From contig NZ_CP113941.1 in assembly GCF_029392675.1 (NCBI RefSeq), positions 856,001-920,000 of the forward strand: DNA of 64,000 bases, written 5' to 3'. Positions 1 to 7,021 of the stretch are shown piece by piece (position 1 is the first letter of the stretch; every line of letters begins with the position of its first letter). The position numbers and the translations under genes were made by a program. The notes below the pieces were generated by a model. The model had not been told where the DNA came from. It did no database searches and was given only the letters and a program-made list of their open reading frames with translations. The stretch comes from Lactobacillus sp. ESL0684 (GTDB lineage Bacteria > Bacillota > Bacilli > Lactobacillales > Lactobacillaceae).

Positions 1-1
1 T

Positions 2-88
2 GAAACTTGTGTGATTGTGGCAGTCGGACATTCTGCTGAATTTCCAACTGAAGATCGCAGTCATCGCTATCATGTAATTCGTAAATAG
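2..88 (+). CDS. C-terminal fragment of an upstream gene, product not identified
   Basis: An open frame enters from the left edge and ends at a TAG, giving the last 28 residues of a protein (ending HRYHVIRK). A hairpin terminator follows within 15 bases, as expected for a real gene end. The fragment has a hydrophobic strand (VIVAVG) and then a polar tail. A nitroreductase-like C-terminus is possible but cannot be supported from so few residues, so no function is assigned. Confidence 0.6.
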   Translation, partial: ETCVIVAVGHSAEFPTEDRSHRYHVIRK

Positions 89-101
89 ACTAAAACAGAT
101 T

Positions 102-136
102 AAAAGTCGTAGAGAAAATCTGCGGCTTTTCTTTTT
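102..136 (+). terminator. Rho-independent terminator of the gene entering from the left edge
   Basis: A 12-bp stem (AAAAGTCGTAGA with TCTGCGGCTTTT, including two G-U pairs) closes a short A-rich loop and is followed by CTTTTT. It separates the truncated upstream gene from the dha operon. Confidence 0.85.
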
Positions 137-145
137 GATAGCTTA

Positions 146-167
146 TGAAAACGCTTTTTGGTATAAT
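146..167 (+). promoter_or_regulatory. dha operon promoter with an overlapping cre-like site
   Basis: An extended -10 element (TGGTATAAT, 159-167) lies about 50 bases before dhaK. No good -35 box is visible at 17 bases, which fits an extended -10 promoter. Directly before it, TGAAAACGCTTTTT (146-159) matches 12 of 14 positions of the CcpA cre consensus TGWAANCGNTNWCA, lacking only the final CA. Its position, touching the -10, would suit catabolite repression of glycerol/dihydroxyacetone use. CcpA control is inferred. Confidence 0.6.
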
Positions 168-215
168 GACTTTAGAATAAACAGTTAGTTTTAATGATTG
201 GAAGAGAAATAAGCA

Positions 216-1211
216 ATGAAAAAAATTATTAATGATCCGGTTAATGTTGTTAGAGAAATGGTTGCTGGAATGGTGCGATCATATCCGCAATATTTGACTA
301 AAATTCCAGAAACTAATGCTGTGATGCGAGCAGATCGGAATTCCTTGGCGGGTAAAGTAGGAATTGTTAGCGGCGGTGGTTCTGGTCATGAACCGACACA
401 TGCGGGTTTTGTCGGGCAAGGTATGCTAAGTGCAGCGGTGTGCGGTGAAGTATTTACTTCACCAACTCCAGATCAGATTTATGCTGCCATCAAAGCAGTT
501 GATCAAGGGCAAGGCGTTTTTTTAGTAGTTAAAAACTATTCTGGCGATGTGATGAACTTTGATATGGCTAAGGATTTAGCGCAAATGGATGGCATCAAGG
601 TTAAGTCAATTGTAGTTGACGATGATATTGCAGTTGAAAACAGTACTTTTACTCAAGGAAGACGCGGGGTTGCTGGCACAGTCTTTATGCATAAAGTTTT
701 GGGTGCTGCTGCGCAATCTGGTGCTAGTCTTGATGAAGTTGCCACTTTAGCTCAGAAAGTTTTGCCTTGCATTAAGACAATTGCGGTAGCATTGTCTGCA
801 GCAACTAATCCAGAAACTGGCAAGCCAGGATTTGTTTTATCAGATGATGAGATTGAATTTGGCGTTGGTATTCATTCTGAACCTGGTTATCGCAGGGAAA
901 CTATCAAACCTGCTAAAGAACTGGTTGCGGAATTAGTTAAGCAATTGGATAAGCAAATGCAATTGTCGGCACAGAAAAAATATGCAGTTTTAGTTAACGG
1001 TATGGGAGCAACACCATTAATGGAGCAATATATTTTTAGTAACGATTTACTGGATAAGCTACAAGAATATCAGATTGAACCTGTATTTATGAAAATTGGT
1101 AACTATATGACCTCTCTTGATATGGCAGGAATTTCGTTAACCTTGTTTGAATTGCAAGATACGCAATGGTTGGATTATTTACAGGCACCTACAAAAACTA
1201 TTGCCTGGTAA
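216..1211 (+). CDS. dhaK: Dihydroxyacetone kinase subunit DhaK (PTS-dependent)
   Basis: DhaK binds dihydroxyacetone covalently and presents it to DhaL for phosphorylation to DHAP, in the cytoplasm. The 331-residue length is typical. The protein shows the glycine-rich GGGSGHEP loop (residues 53-60) and GIHSEPG with His220, the expected histidine that forms the hemiaminal with the substrate. A GGAAGAG ribosome site precedes the ATG. It is the first gene of a dhaK-dhaL-dhaM-glpF operon behind a cre-like promoter. The absence of the ATP-binding DhaL domain in the same chain shows the phosphoenolpyruvate-dependent three-subunit type rather than the single-chain ATP kinase. Confidence 0.96.
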   Translation: MKKIINDPVNVVREMVAGMVRSYPQYLTKIPETNAVMRADRNSLAGKVGIVSGGGSGHEPTHAGFVGQGMLSAAVCGEVFTSPTPDQIYAAIKAVDQGQGVFLVVKNYSGDVMNFDMAKDLAQMDGIKVKSIVVDDDIAVENSTFTQGRRGVAGTVFMHKVLGAAAQSGASLDEVATLAQKVLPCIKTIAVALSAATNPETGKPGFVLSDDEIEFGVGIHSEPGYRRETIKPAKELVAELVKQLDKQMQLSAQKKYAVLVNGMGATPLMEQYIFSNDLLDKLQEYQIEPVFMKIGNYMTSLDMAGISLTLFELQDTQWLDYLQAPTKTIAW

Positions 1212-1228
1212 TTAAGAAAGGAACAGAG

Positions 1229-1813
1229 ATGACACTGACAGTTGATACTTTAACGGAATGGATGAATAATTTTACGGCCAAAATTGAGCTTAATCAACAA
1301 TTCTTGAGTGATCTAGATACGCCAATCGGCGATGGTGATCATGGCTTCAATATGAATCGTGGTATGCAGGCAGTTACCCAAAAGTTAACTGAAAAACCAG
1401 CTAGCTTGATGGCTGCCTTGAAACAAATTGCAATGACTTTAATCTCTACCGTTGGTGGTGCTTCTGGACCATTATACGGTACAGCTTTTTTGGAAATGGC
1501 TAAAAAGAGCGACACAATTGATGATCTGGGTGAATTATTGGAGGCTGGATTAGCTGGCCTTGAAAAACGTGGTGGTGCTAAGCCAGGAGACAAGACAATG
1601 GTTGATGTCTGGGCGGCTCTAGTTCCTGCAGTAAAGTCTCATGATCTTACTGAAAGTAAAATTACAGCTGCTGTTGAGGCAACTAAGGACTTAGTTGCTA
1701 AGAAAGGTCGCGCATCCTACTTAGGAGAACGTTCTAAGGGGCATGTTGATCCAGGGTCACAATCAAGTGGATATTTATTTGAAGCATTATTAGAAACGAA
1801 AGGGTTGTTATGA
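1229..1813 (+). CDS. dhaL: Dihydroxyacetone kinase subunit DhaL, ADP-binding
   Basis: DhaL carries a tightly bound ADP that is rephosphorylated by DhaM and then phosphorylates the DhaK-bound dihydroxyacetone. The start is the ATG after GAAAGGAAC, giving 194 residues. A longer frame opening inside dhaK has no ribosome site and was not used. Asp30, Asp35 and Asp37 (in GDGDHG) fall at the Mg-ADP ligand positions known from E. coli DhaL. The nucleotide loop GGASGPLYG follows. The stop overlaps the dhaM start by 4 bases (ATGA), indicating translational coupling. Confidence 0.96.
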   Translation: MTLTVDTLTEWMNNFTAKIELNQQFLSDLDTPIGDGDHGFNMNRGMQAVTQKLTEKPASLMAALKQIAMTLISTVGGASGPLYGTAFLEMAKKSDTIDDLGELLEAGLAGLEKRGGAKPGDKTMVDVWAALVPAVKSHDLTESKITAAVEATKDLVAKKGRASYLGERSKGHVDPGSQSSGYLFEALLETKGLL

Positions 1814-2181
1814 GTTTAGGAATTACGTTAGTATCCCATGTTCCTGAAATTGCAACTGGGCTAAATCAATTATTAGCGCAGGTGGCTAGTGATGTGCCAA
1901 TTACCATTGCTGCAGGTACACAAGAAAATGATATTGGCACTAACATGGAAAAAATTTTGACAGCTTTTAAAGAAAATCAGGCTGATGAAATTTTAGCTTT
2001 TTATGATTTAGGTAGCGCTAAGATGAATTTAGACATGGCAGTAGAATTAACTGATAAAGTAGTTCATCTTTATAATTCTGCCTTTATTGAGGGTGCATAT
2101 ACTGCTGCTAGTTTAATTCAAGCAGGAGTTGGTTTGACAGAAATTGAAAACCAATTGCAACCATTAAAAGTTAAAGATTAA
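1810..2181 (+). CDS. dhaM: Dihydroxyacetone kinase phosphotransfer subunit DhaM
   Basis: DhaM takes the phosphoryl group from HPr of the PTS and passes it to DhaL-bound ADP. The 123-residue protein is a single EIIA-mannose-like domain with the expected phosphorylatable histidine near the N-terminus (VSH, His10). It lacks the HPr-like and EI-like extensions of E. coli DhaM, like other Firmicutes homologues. It overlaps dhaL by 4 bases and is followed 36 bases later by glpF. It therefore depends on the cell's general EI and HPr, which are not encoded here. Confidence 0.94.
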   Translation: MSLGITLVSHVPEIATGLNQLLAQVASDVPITIAAGTQENDIGTNMEKILTAFKENQADEILAFYDLGSAKMNLDMAVELTDKVVHLYNSAFIEGAYTAASLIQAGVGLTEIENQLQPLKVKD

Positions 2182-2217
2182 AATTTGTTCATTAACTTAA
2201 CATAAGGAGAAACAAAA

Positions 2218-2937
2218 ATGCATGATAGCTTAACAATGCAGATGGTCGGCGAGTTTTTGGGTACAATTATTTTGATTTTATTGGGTGATGGTGTCTGTGC
2301 TGGCGTTAATCTGAAGAAATCTAAGGCTAACGGTGCTGATTGGGTAGTAATTGCATTAGGTTGGGGTTTTGCTGTAACCTTTGGCGTATATTGTGTCAGT
2401 TGGTTAAGTCCAGGACACTTTAATCCTGCTGTTACTCTTGGTATGGCAATTGCTGGTAAATTGCCATGGTCTTCTGTCTTACCATATTTTGCATCTCAGA
2501 TTGCAGGTGCGTTTGTTGGTGGGATTTTGGTTTGGTTAACTTATTATCCGCATTGGCAAGAAACTACAGATTCAGATACAATTTTGTCGGTCTTCGCAAC
2601 TGAACCAGCTATTAGAAATTATTTTTGGAACTTTTTTACAGAATTAATGGGTACTTTTGTGCTAGTCTATGGTTTACTTGCTTTTACTAAAGGAGACTTT
2701 ACAGCAGGGCTTAATCCATTAATTGCTGGTTTGTTAATCACTGCAATTGGTTTATCATTAGGTGGTCCAACTGGATATGCAATTAATCCAGCCCGTGATT
2801 TGGGACCAAGATTAGCGCATCAATTATTGCCGATAGCTAATAAAGGTGGTTCTGATTGGGCATATAGTTGGGTACCAATTTTAGGCCCGCTTGCTGGCGG
2901 AAGTTTAGCAGCGTTACTCTTTAATGTGTTAATATAA
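2218..2937 (+). CDS. glpF: Glycerol/dihydroxyacetone facilitator (MIP family aquaglyceroporin)
   Basis: A 239-residue membrane protein of the aquaporin superfamily with about six membrane helices and two half-helix NPA motifs (HFNPAVTLG in the first half, INPARDLGPR in the second). The Asp after the second NPAR is typical of glycerol-conducting members. An AAGGAG ribosome site precedes the ATG. Its place as last gene after dhaKLM implies that it brings in glycerol or dihydroxyacetone for the kinase. No glycerol dehydrogenase is present in the window, so how glycerol would be oxidised to dihydroxyacetone is not shown here. Confidence 0.94.
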   Translation: MHDSLTMQMVGEFLGTIILILLGDGVCAGVNLKKSKANGADWVVIALGWGFAVTFGVYCVSWLSPGHFNPAVTLGMAIAGKLPWSSVLPYFASQIAGAFVGGILVWLTYYPHWQETTDSDTILSVFATEPAIRNYFWNFFTELMGTFVLVYGLLAFTKGDFTAGLNPLIAGLLITAIGLSLGGPTGYAINPARDLGPRLAHQLLPIANKGGSDWAYSWVPILGPLAGGSLAALLFNVLI

Positions 2938-2939
2938 AG

Positions 2940-2977
2940 AAAAAGTCCGATCTTTTAAATAAAGATAGGACTTTTTA
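2940..2977 (+). terminator. Terminator of the dhaKLM-glpF operon
   Basis: AAAAAGTCC and GGACTTTTT arms, with further pairing of ATCTTT and AAAGAT, form a long hairpin that ends in a T-run immediately after the glpF stop. Confidence 0.85.
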
Positions 2978-3044
2978 CGTTTGGCAAGTAACATGTTATG
3001 CTAGTATTTTAGTAATATAGATTAATAGGAGCCATTTAATAAGC

Positions 3045-3689
3045 ATGATTAAAGAAGTTTGTGTAGAAAACTTTACTGATATTCCGCGCATGATTGCTGC
3101 AGGAGCTGACCGAATTGAATTAAATAATAATCTGGCTGTAGGTGGTACAACCCCTTCATTTGGTGTATTGCAACAAGCGGTTTTGTACGCCCATAATTTT
3201 AATATTCCAGTGGTAGTGATGATCAGACCACGTGGTGGTAATTTCAATTATAACGAGCAGGAGATTGCGATGATGGTAACTGATATTCAACTAGCAGCCT
3301 TGATTGGGGCAGACGCGGTTACTTTTGGTTGTTTAAATGCAGAAAAAACAATCGCTAAACCGATTATGAAACGCTTGATTGAGTTGGCACGAACCTCAGG
3401 TCTGGAAGTAGTAATGCATATGGCTTTTGATGAGATCCCAGAGAATTTACAAGAGCAGTCACTAAATTGGCTTGCTGACCAGGGAGTTAAACGAATATTA
3501 ACTCATGGTGGTAGGTTGAATATACCCATTACTGCTACTGTTGCTCATTTACATGAAATTATTACTTGGGCAACCGAAAAAATTGAAATTTTACCTGGTG
3601 GGGGCATTACTAGCATTAATGCGCAAGAAATAGCAGCTACACTTAAAGTTGAGCAACTTCATGGCAGTAAAATTGTCTTGCCCAAATAA
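3045..3689 (+). CDS. cutC: CutC family protein (putative copper homeostasis)
   Basis: A 214-residue cytosolic TIM-barrel protein of the CutC family, recognisable from the N-terminal strand MIKEVCVEN, the ADRIELNNNLAVGGTTPS segment, the central VVMIRPRGGNF strand, and the late ILTHGG and ILPGGGI loops. The family has been linked to copper tolerance, but its biochemical role is disputed. The gene stands alone between two terminators with its own AGGAG ribosome site. A copper-exporting ATPase lies 13 kb away, with no sign of common transcription. The family call is firm, the function is not. Confidence 0.9.
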   Translation: MIKEVCVENFTDIPRMIAAGADRIELNNNLAVGGTTPSFGVLQQAVLYAHNFNIPVVVMIRPRGGNFNYNEQEIAMMVTDIQLAALIGADAVTFGCLNAEKTIAKPIMKRLIELARTSGLEVVMHMAFDEIPENLQEQSLNWLADQGVKRILTHGGRLNIPITATVAHLHEIITWATEKIEILPGGGITSINAQEIAATLKVEQLHGSKIVLPK

Positions 3690-3718
3690 AATTAAGTAAT
3701 TAAAATCTAAAAATTATT

Positions 3719-3756
3719 AAAGTCCTATGATTTGTTGTTAAGCATAGGACTTTTTT
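3719..3756 (+). terminator. Terminator of cutC
   Basis: Hairpin of AAAGTCCTATG with CATAGGACTTT around a 13-base loop, followed by six T residues. Its arms resemble those of the glpF terminator. Confidence 0.88.
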
Positions 3757-3794
3757 GGTCTAAAATTGCGCAGATTTTCAATACCTCCTTGATT

Positions 3795-3810
3795 TGTAAA
3801 AAAATTTACA
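3795..3810. promoter_or_regulatory. Perfect inverted repeat upstream of the SDR gene (possible operator)
   Basis: TGTAAA-AAAA-TTTACA is a perfect 6-bp dyad with a 4-base centre, about 110 bases before the SDR start. It has no following T-run on either strand, so it is not a terminator. A protein-binding site is inferred only. Confidence 0.35.
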
Positions 3811-3921
3811 TTTTTTAATAAAAAACAACAGTTTTATCTGAAAAGTATTTCAATATATGTCCATCATATTGCCAATGCCCAATAAACATATAAACTAATA
3901 TAAAAAAGGAGGAAATGTTTT

Positions 3922-4875
3922 ATGAAGGTTGTAGTTATTGGTGGTAGTGGCCATATTGGTTCGTATTTAATTCCAAAGCTGGTTAAAAAAGGCTTTGAAG
4001 TTATTTCAGTAAGTCGAGGTTCACATAAGCCATATTATCAGGATCCTGTTTGGAATCATATTGAACAAATTTTTATGGATAGAAGTAAAGATATTAATTT
4101 TAATGAAAAAATCGCCAAACTAAATGCAGATATTGTCATTGATTTGATTTGTTTTGATCTCAATGATATGAAAAAAATAGTCAGAGAACTTAAGAAAACA
4201 AGCTTAAAACTTTATTTATTTTGTTCATCTATTTGGTCATATGGTAGAGCAGAAATTTTACCAGTTACTCCTAATAGCGGTAAAAGTCCAATTGATGAAT
4301 ATGGTAAACAAAAATATGAGTGTGAAAAGTTTTTAAAACAAGAAATAAAAGATAATAATTTTCCAGCAACAATTATTATGCCTGGTCAGATTTCTGGACC
4401 AGGATGGTCGATTATTAATCCACAAGGTAACTTAGATGATACCCTTTTTCAAAAGATTGCAGATGGTTCGGAAATTTATTTGCCAAATTTTGGAATGGAA
4501 ACATTACATCATGTACATGCTTCTGACGTTGCACAATTATTTGTTGATGCAATTATGCATCGTAATATGGCTATTGGCGAAAGTTTTCATGCTGTTTCAG
4601 CGGAATCGATTACATTATATGGATATGCTAAATTTGTTTATCGATATTTTGATAAGCAATCTAAGATTAATTTTTTACCTTGGGACCAATGGACTAAATT
4701 AATTAATGATTCTGATAAAGTAGAGAAAACGTACCTCCATATCGCACGTAGTGGACAATATAGTATCAAAAATGCTAGAGAACTGCTCGATTATACACCA
4801 GAATTTTCTGTATTAGATACTATTAAATTAAGTATCCAAAGTTATTTAGATAGGGGTGTGATAGTTATAAGGTAA
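3922..4875 (+). CDS. NAD-dependent epimerase/dehydratase (extended SDR family)
   Basis: A 317-residue nucleotide-binding oxidoreductase-like protein. The N-terminus has the Rossmann glycine pattern G7xxG10xxG13 (VVVIGGSGHIG) and the middle has the SDR catalytic pair Tyr127-x3-Lys131 (YGKQK), preceded by Ser102/Ser103. These show an extended SDR with NAD(P) binding. The substrate (a nucleotide sugar or other) cannot be told. A GGAGG ribosome site precedes the ATG. The gene is transcribed alone and its last 11 bases overlap the end of the convergent RpiR regulator gene, a likely but unproven regulator of it. Confidence 0.85.
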   Translation: MKVVVIGGSGHIGSYLIPKLVKKGFEVISVSRGSHKPYYQDPVWNHIEQIFMDRSKDINFNEKIAKLNADIVIDLICFDLNDMKKIVRELKKTSLKLYLFCSSIWSYGRAEILPVTPNSGKSPIDEYGKQKYECEKFLKQEIKDNNFPATIIMPGQISGPGWSIINPQGNLDDTLFQKIADGSEIYLPNFGMETLHHVHASDVAQLFVDAIMHRNMAIGESFHAVSAESITLYGYAKFVYRYFDKQSKINFLPWDQWTKLINDSDKVEKTYLHIARSGQYSIKNARELLDYTPEFSVLDTIKLSIQSYLDRGVIVIR

Positions 4876-5755
4876 AGTTATTATCATCATTCAAAATAGT
4901 ATTATCAAGTCTTCTTTTTTCAGTTAATTTTGATAAGTTTACTTTAGTGGCAAAATTGTTCTGATAGTCTAATGAAAAGTACGTTGAATACAGAATATCC
5001 AGTATAAAAGATGCTGATTCCAAAGAAGAGAATCCGGCAATTTTAGTATATGAATTTTCTCTTGTAGTTATATGTAAAGTGATATCAGCCAATTTCTCAA
5101 GTCGATTATTGCCAATACTGGTTATTGCAATTACTGGTACTTGTTTTTGAGATAAAAGTTCGGCAATGTGTAATAATTCTGGTGATTCTCCTGAATAGGA
5201 TAGAATTATGGCGCAGTCGTTATTAGAAGATAGTAATGCTTCTTGATACATTGTATTCTGAATGGGATAAGTTGATGCATTTTTGTCAATGTGTCTCAAC
5301 TTATAAACAAATTCTTCACCTAAAAAGACGATATTAGCCAATGCGAAAAACTTGATATTTGTTTTTGCTTGCATAATTTTGATAGCTTTTTTAATCTGTT
5401 CTTGTTGCAATAAACTCAATGTATCCAATAGACTTTCATTCTTTGTTTGAAATATCTTAGAAGCAATATCGTGAATTGAGTCAGTTGCTGAAAAAGGTTG
5501 GTTTGCGTTAATATTTTTAAAGTTTTTTTGTAAGTATTTAACTTCGTTCAAGAAAGCTTGCTTCATTTGAGTCCATCCTTTAAAACCAAGCTTGTGGGCA
5601 ATTCTTATTAGGGTAGAAGCAGACGTGTAAGTTTGATGAGCAATATCATTTATAGAATATGATTCAATGGCTTCTTGTTTATTTAGGATGAAATCGATAA
5701 TAGTTTTTTCTGACTGTGAAAAGGAAATACTTTTCATTTTTTCTTGTAAAAGCAT
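4865..5755 (-). CDS. RpiR/MurR family transcriptional regulator with SIS domain
   Basis: A 296-residue regulator with an N-terminal HTH_6 domain (FSQSEKTIIDFIL, then the helix-turn-helix TSASTLIRIAHKLGFKGW) and a C-terminal sugar-isomerase (SIS) domain (strand CAIILSYSGESPE, then VPVIAITSIGNN) that usually senses a phosphosugar. I chose the start at 5755 because AGAGG lies 8 bases upstream and the protein then begins as family members do. An ATG at 5803 would add 16 hydrophobic residues without a ribosome site. A promoter is visible upstream on this strand (TTCAAA-16-TATAAT, 5857-5830). The 3' end overlaps the convergent SDR gene. Confidence 0.86.
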   Translation of the reverse strand: MLLQEKMKSISFSQSEKTIIDFILNKQEAIESYSINDIAHQTYTSASTLIRIAHKLGFKGWTQMKQAFLNEVKYLQKNFKNINANQPFSATDSIHDIASKIFQTKNESLLDTLSLLQQEQIKKAIKIMQAKTNIKFFALANIVFLGEEFVYKLRHIDKNASTYPIQNTMYQEALLSSNNDCAIILSYSGESPELLHIAELLSQKQVPVIAITSIGNNRLEKLADITLHITTRENSYTKIAGFSSLESASFILDILYSTYFSLDYQNNFATKVNLSKLTEKRRLDNTILNDDNNFTL

Positions 5756-5844
5756 GTTTGAAACCTCTGATATAATTATGGCTAAAATAGCTATACTTTG
5801 CATATTATAAAGAGCTCAATGAGTAGTAGATTATAATTGTTAAA

Positions 5845-5879
5845 TTGATTATTTGAATTAATCAACTGTTATTACAGTT
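5845..5879. promoter_or_regulatory. Two inverted repeats at the RpiR gene promoter
   Basis: TTGATT-N9-AATCAA (5845-5865) spans the proposed -35 box of the regulator gene, and AACTGT-TATT-ACAGTT (5864-5879) sits just upstream. Overlap with the promoter suggests operators, perhaps for autoregulation. This is inferred from position only. Confidence 0.35.
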
Positions 5880-5921
5880 TATGATAAATAGATCATAGCT
5901 AATACTTAACTGTTAAAAGTA

Positions 5922-6779
5922 TCAGATATTTTTTGGTTTGAAATTGCGCAGAATTTCAATGCCTTCGCGTTGGTATTTATTAGGGATAAAGCTCTTGCGC
6001 ATCGCAATTTGCATATAAGCCCATTGCTTTTGTCCTGGTTTAAGACGAACTACATGGATTCCTTGGACATCTTGCAAACTACTCTCCATTGCTAAACTAA
6101 TTCCAACATTACGTTTGACTAAATCAAACATTAGCTTCATGGTGGTTGCTGTGTAGGTGATTTGTGGAGTAAAGTCACCTAGCTTACCGATCTGTTCTAA
6201 GCATTCTCTAGTTAAAAAACCACGCGACCTTGCGATAAAATTTCTTTCTCTTAATTCGGCTGCGCTTACTTCATGAGCATTAATTAATGGATCATTCATT
6301 CCGGTAATAATTACCAATTCGGTTTTTTGTAAATTATGAATGAAATATTCTGGATCGTTAATTGGCACCATCCAAGAATAGATAGCAACATCAACTTGTC
6401 CCTCAGTTAAATCACCAAACGCATCAGCGGACCTCTCAACATTGGTATTCAGTAAATGAGTTAGATTAGCCTGATAAAATTCTTGGATAATGTCTGGTAT
6501 ATAAATACTACCAGCCTCTCCTGAAAAAGCTAGGCGAATTTTTTTGTCACTAGCATGTTTAACGTCGTAATCAATACTAGCGATGTCTTGCAATAATATT
6601 TTTGCTTTCTGGTAAAGTAGTTCACCCGCATTAGTTAAACTTAGTTTACTTTTGCGGTTTTTTTGCATAATAAGTGGATCTGCGAATTTGGTTGCTAGTC
6701 TTTTAACAGCCATTGATATAGTTGGCTGGGTAACATCAAAAAACTCCGCAGTTGAAGTATAGTTACCAATTTCAATCAA
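5922..6779 (-). CDS. LysR-type transcriptional regulator with an abnormal 5' end
   Basis: From its TTG codon this is a 285-residue LysR-type regulator: a partial winged helix-turn-helix (TSTAEFFDVTQPTISMAVKRLA) followed by a periplasmic-binding-protein-like effector domain. From this TTG the first helix of the DNA-binding domain is missing. The same frame continues upstream with residues fitting the missing family N-terminus (NEKDLLYFCK), but the codon where ATG is expected is ATA (6812-6810), seven bases after a GAGG. Its head-to-head position with the flavoprotein operon suggests that it controls that operon in response to the carboxylate substrate. Such regulators (MleR-like) commonly govern malate or citrate genes. 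Confidence 0.85.
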   Translation of the reverse strand: MIEIGNYTSTAEFFDVTQPTISMAVKRLATKFADPLIMQKNRKSKLSLTNAGELLYQKAKILLQDIASIDYDVKHASDKKIRLAFSGEAGSIYIPDIIQEFYQANLTHLLNTNVERSADAFGDLTEGQVDVAIYSWMVPINDPEYFIHNLQKTELVIITGMNDPLINAHEVSAAELRERNFIARSRGFLTRECLEQIGKLGDFTPQITYTATTMKLMFDLVKRNVGISLAMESSLQDVQGIHVVRLKPGQKQWAYMQIAMRKSFIPNKYQREGIEILRNFKPKNI

Positions 6780-6824
6780 TTTACAGAAATATAGTAAGTC
6801 TTTTTCATTTATAGCTGAACCTCG
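6780..6824 (-). other. In-frame N-terminal extension of the LysR regulator without a standard start codon
   Basis: Reading on the minus strand, GAGG (6823-6820), seven bases, then ATA AAT GAA AAA GAC and on into the annotated gene. Eleven extra codons restore a complete first helix. A true ATG at 6808-6806 is out of frame. It opens a 10-codon frame whose TGA overlaps the TTG codon at 6779 (TTGA). One extra A in the five-A run after that ATG would put it in frame (MKKDLLYF). Either ATA initiation, reinitiation at TTG, or a one-base deletion would explain the arrangement. Confidence 0.6.
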
Positions 6825-6842
6825 AAATAATAAAAATTATTT
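6825..6842. promoter_or_regulatory. Perfect dyad in the LysR-flavoprotein intergenic region
   Basis: AAATAAT-AAAA-ATTATTT lies immediately before the ribosome site of the LysR gene within the divergent promoter region. LysR proteins often bind A/T-rich dyads at their own promoter, so an autoregulatory operator is plausible. No footprint-like detail can be read from sequence alone. Confidence 0.4.
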
Positions 6843-7021
6843 ATAAGTGAATACTTCTCCATTATATAAAAGCAGCTAAATAATAGCAAAAATTGTTTAT
6901 ATATCAAGCCTAAAGGTTAATTAGTGGAGCAATTTTCAAGACTAAAATAAATTAGATTTATATTTATGGAAGCGATATATTCTTTTTGGTAAGAATTATA
7001 AAAGAAAGTTGAGGTAAAAAA

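Noticed and set aside
6967-6980. A cre-like sequence (TGGAAGCGATATAT) before the flavoprotein operon
   Set aside because: Only about 11 of 14 positions match and the 3' CA is missing; too weak to call beside the better site at the dha operon.
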